Positions 62,489-64,000 of a stretch of 64,000 nt of DNA are shown here, in pieces. The translations under genes were made by a program, and so were the position numbers. Source of the DNA: Thiorhodovibrio winogradskyi (GTDB lineage Bacteria > Pseudomonadota > Gammaproteobacteria > Chromatiales > Chromatiaceae); the NCBI RefSeq assembly GCF_036208045.1, contig NZ_CP121472.1, forward strand, positions 3,297,531-3,361,530, given 5' to 3'. Every line of letters starts with the position of its first letter. Within the stretch, counting starts at the first letter, position 1. A model generated the notes under the pieces. That model searched no databases and was not told where the DNA came from. It saw only the letters and a list, made by a program, of their open reading frames with translations.

Positions 62489-62851
62489 GATTCCTGTCTC
62501 CCCCTCTAAAGTTTAAGATTTTGATTTTAAGTGGTTATTTGAAAAGGCGCGGGCGGATTCTTAACAATCCATGGCAGCCGAATCGGCGATGGATCATAGT
62601 CGAAAAGCCGTGCCCGGCAAAAACCCTTGCCCATCACCGGCTGGCACGGACAACCAGCAGTCAGGGTAGCATCGCCAGCGAAGCTGCTCCGGGGTATCCT
62701 TGCAATTCCCAATCGGTTCTGCGACAAAACAGCGTGAATTTCAGCCACCGCTAGGCATGCTCCCACTGGTCTATGCGCAGGGACCGAGCGGGTCCCTTTG
62801 CCGCGCTATCGCAAGCGCAGTCTTTTTGCTTCAGTATAGGGAACGGTCACC
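62489..62851. other. divergent intergenic region with two hairpins
   Basis: About 360 bases lie between the metY-type gene and the small hypothetical gene. Near its right end AGGGACC (62779-62785) pairs with GGTCCCT (62791-62797). A second stem, GCGCT (62803-62807) with AGCGC (62814-62818), is followed by TCTTTTT, terminator-like, 30 bp before the next start. I recognise no S-adenosylmethionine or S-adenosylhomocysteine riboswitch on the metY side. Confidence 0.45.
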
Positions 62852-63070
62852 ATGCCCTACTTCGTCTACCAGGTCTCAACCAACCGCCAATTGACCTATA
62901 TCGACACCAAAGAGCGCTATCAGGACGCCCGCACCCTGGTGCGCGAGTTACGCGCCAAGAACTCCGCCGATGACAAGGGCGAGTATCGCCTGATCTTCGC
63001 CCATCAACAGGGAGAGGCCGAGAAGCTACTTTCCACCCCGCGCGACGAGCGCGTGATTGGCGAGGATTGA
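62852..63070 (+). CDS. small conserved-looking hypothetical protein
   Basis: A 72-residue protein starting MPYFVYQVSTNRQLTYIDTK, then YQDARTLVRELRAKNSADD and YRLIFAHQQGEAEKLLSTPR. It is well composed, with beta and alpha segments and no TM part; an AGGGAAC element lies upstream. I do not know a named domain. It precedes the DUF1631 gene by 12 bp, so the two are probably cotranscribed. Confidence 0.65.
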   Translation: MPYFVYQVSTNRQLTYIDTKERYQDARTLVRELRAKNSADDKGEYRLIFAHQQGEAEKLLSTPRDERVIGED

Positions 63071-63082
63071 CCTCCCGGCACC

Positions 63083-64000
63083 ATGCTTCGTCAAAAACCC
63101 AAAGCCAGCCTTGATCCGGCCCGCGTGCGCGAGGCCATCGACGCCTATCGCGCGCAGGTGCTGGTCTTCAGCGAGCGGCGCCTGAGCGCATTGTTCGGAT
63201 CGGCGGGTCCATCGCTGCTCGGCTTTGCCGAGGTGGTTGGCAGCGATCTGGCGCAAAGTCTATTTTTCGATGCCGCCACCCAGTTCGAAGAAAACCAACC
63301 GGCCATCAGTCAGCGTTTTCAGGACGTTATCGACCAGGGCCTGACGCACTTTTTTACCCATGGACGCGCGCAGCCCCGTCCCTGGCTGCCACAAGCGGAG
63401 ATCCTCGGCGCGGATGACCGGGAAATCCAGACCTTTGCCCGTGACAGCGAGGCGCTGGCGATCAAAAACCTGATCATTCGCACTAATGCGCGCTGCTTTC
63501 CAGAGCTCTACGCCCTAAGCCAGCGGCTTGCCGTCATGTCCGGTGGCGGCAAATTGCGCGATGACGAAATCCCTGCTGGTCCGCATCATCTGGCTCATGG
63601 CTTTCGCGCCGCCATTGCCGAGGAAGACTTCGATATCCGCGTGAAAGCCGTGCTCTACGCGCTCTTTCATCACCGCGTCACCTGGTCGGCCGCCGCACTC
63701 TACCGCGTGCTCAACGATATCCTGCGCGATGCCGGCATCCTGCCCAAGACCCGCCCGGTCAACCTGCGTCGCTCACGCCAACAGAACGCGCAGCTCGGCG
63801 CAAATCTGCGTCACCTGCCGGACCCAGAGGATCATGAGGCCGTCCATCAGGCGCTTGTGGGCGATTTGCTCGAGCTTGCGGCAGTCAGCCAGCTTGGCAT
63901 CAACGCTGGCAAGCATGATCCCGCTGCCGATGCACCACATTTCAATCGGGATATCGGCCTTCAGGCGCGCGAACTCTCACCTCTGCACAGCTTCCTGATT
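63083..64000 (+). CDS. DUF1631 family protein, cut at window edge
   Basis: The frame is open for 306 codons from ATG 63083 to the window end. ALFGSAGPSLLGFAEVVGSD, FTHGRAQPRPWLPQAEILGA, GPHHLAHGFRAAIAEEDFDI and VLYALFHHRVTWSAAALYRV resemble DUF1631 proteins (about 700 residues, sometimes mislabelled thymidine phosphorylase). The family is linked by context to stress or signalling, without a proven activity. The missing C-terminal half prevents a stronger call. Confidence 0.7.
   Translation, partial: MLRQKPKASLDPARVREAIDAYRAQVLVFSERRLSALFGSAGPSLLGFAEVVGSDLAQSLFFDAATQFEENQPAISQRFQDVIDQGLTHFFTHGRAQPRPWLPQAEILGADDREIQTFARDSEALAIKNLIIRTNARCFPELYALSQRLAVMSGGGKLRDDEIPAGPHHLAHGFRAAIAEEDFDIRVKAVLYALFHHRVTWSAAALYRVLNDILRDAGILPKTRPVNLRRSRQQNAQLGANLRHLPDPEDHEAVHQALVGDLLELAAVSQLGINAGKHDPAADAPHFNRDIGLQARELSPLHSFLI

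Noticed and set aside
62489-62851. SAM or SAH riboswitch upstream of the metY-type gene
   Set aside because: I could not find the conserved cores of these riboswitches on the minus strand.

Overview
The window is GC-rich gammaproteobacterial chromosome. The gene content (paired PilU ATPases, DUF2868/DUF3482 pair, DUF2782 and DUF1631 proteins, a Cache-CheW protein, canonical tol-pal and bam/lpx operons) fits a member of the Chromatiales, probably a purple sulfur bacterium of the Chromatiaceae. No photosynthesis or sulfur-oxidation gene lies in the window, so the family placement is an inference.

Layout. 1-1905 is a scar zone of mobile DNA: a 5'-clipped XRE regulator, an isolated IS21-type end, a zinc-ribbon gene of mobile-element type, a cluster of TATGCCG half-sites with a perfect 32-bp palindrome, a tyrosine-recombinase fragment and an N-terminally clipped GNAT acetyltransferase. 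1994-4179 holds an unusual pair: a membrane protein with a TolR/ExbD-like transmembrane aspartate, a coiled coil and a DUF2135-like domain, followed by a zinc-ribbon Ser/Thr kinase. 4380-10854 encodes two PilU-type twitching ATPases, a large PAS/GAF sensor histidine kinase and a small lipoprotein. 11065-18549 has an IS1634-type fragment, a PilZ-like protein, the DUF3482 GTPase/DUF2868 membrane pair and a 908-residue Cache-Cache-CheW protein without transmembrane segments. 19007-22103 is a proVWX compatible-solute transporter ending in a clear terminator. 22204-26613 is a leftward methylcitrate operon (GntR regulator, prpB, prpC, prpD) with two GTCGAC-centred operator candidates at its head. 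26700-29824 is a second graveyard: transposase-like, toxin-antitoxin, Toprim and zinc-finger remnants, including an in-frame VapC/RHH fusion.

From 30084 the window is mostly core genome: tRNA-Leu and tRNA-Cys; the envelope operon ybgC-tolQ-tolR-tolA-tolB-pal-cpoB (leftward); bioA; a DUF2782 protein; a TRAP dctQM pair with no receptor gene; smpB; and a YihY/BrkB membrane protein. Then follows a long leftward run from rpsB to rnhB: rpsB-tsf-pyrH-frr-uppS-cdsA-dxr-rseP-bamA-skp-lpxD-fabZ-lpxA-lpxB-rnhB. It links translation, isoprenoid and phospholipid precursors, outer-membrane protein assembly and lipid A synthesis; many junctions overlap by 1-4 bases. On the plus strand map and glnD diverge from rpsB. 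A convergent O-acetylhomoserine sulfhydrylase-type gene, a 72-residue hypothetical protein and a partial DUF1631 protein finish the window.

A recurrent oddity is a set of short tandem duplications (mostly 13 bp, also 7, 14, 15 and 16 bp) placed at gene boundaries across the window. The most novel-looking candidate is the TolR-like/kinase pair at 1994-4179; its possible partner on the left may have been lost at the mobile-DNA junction.
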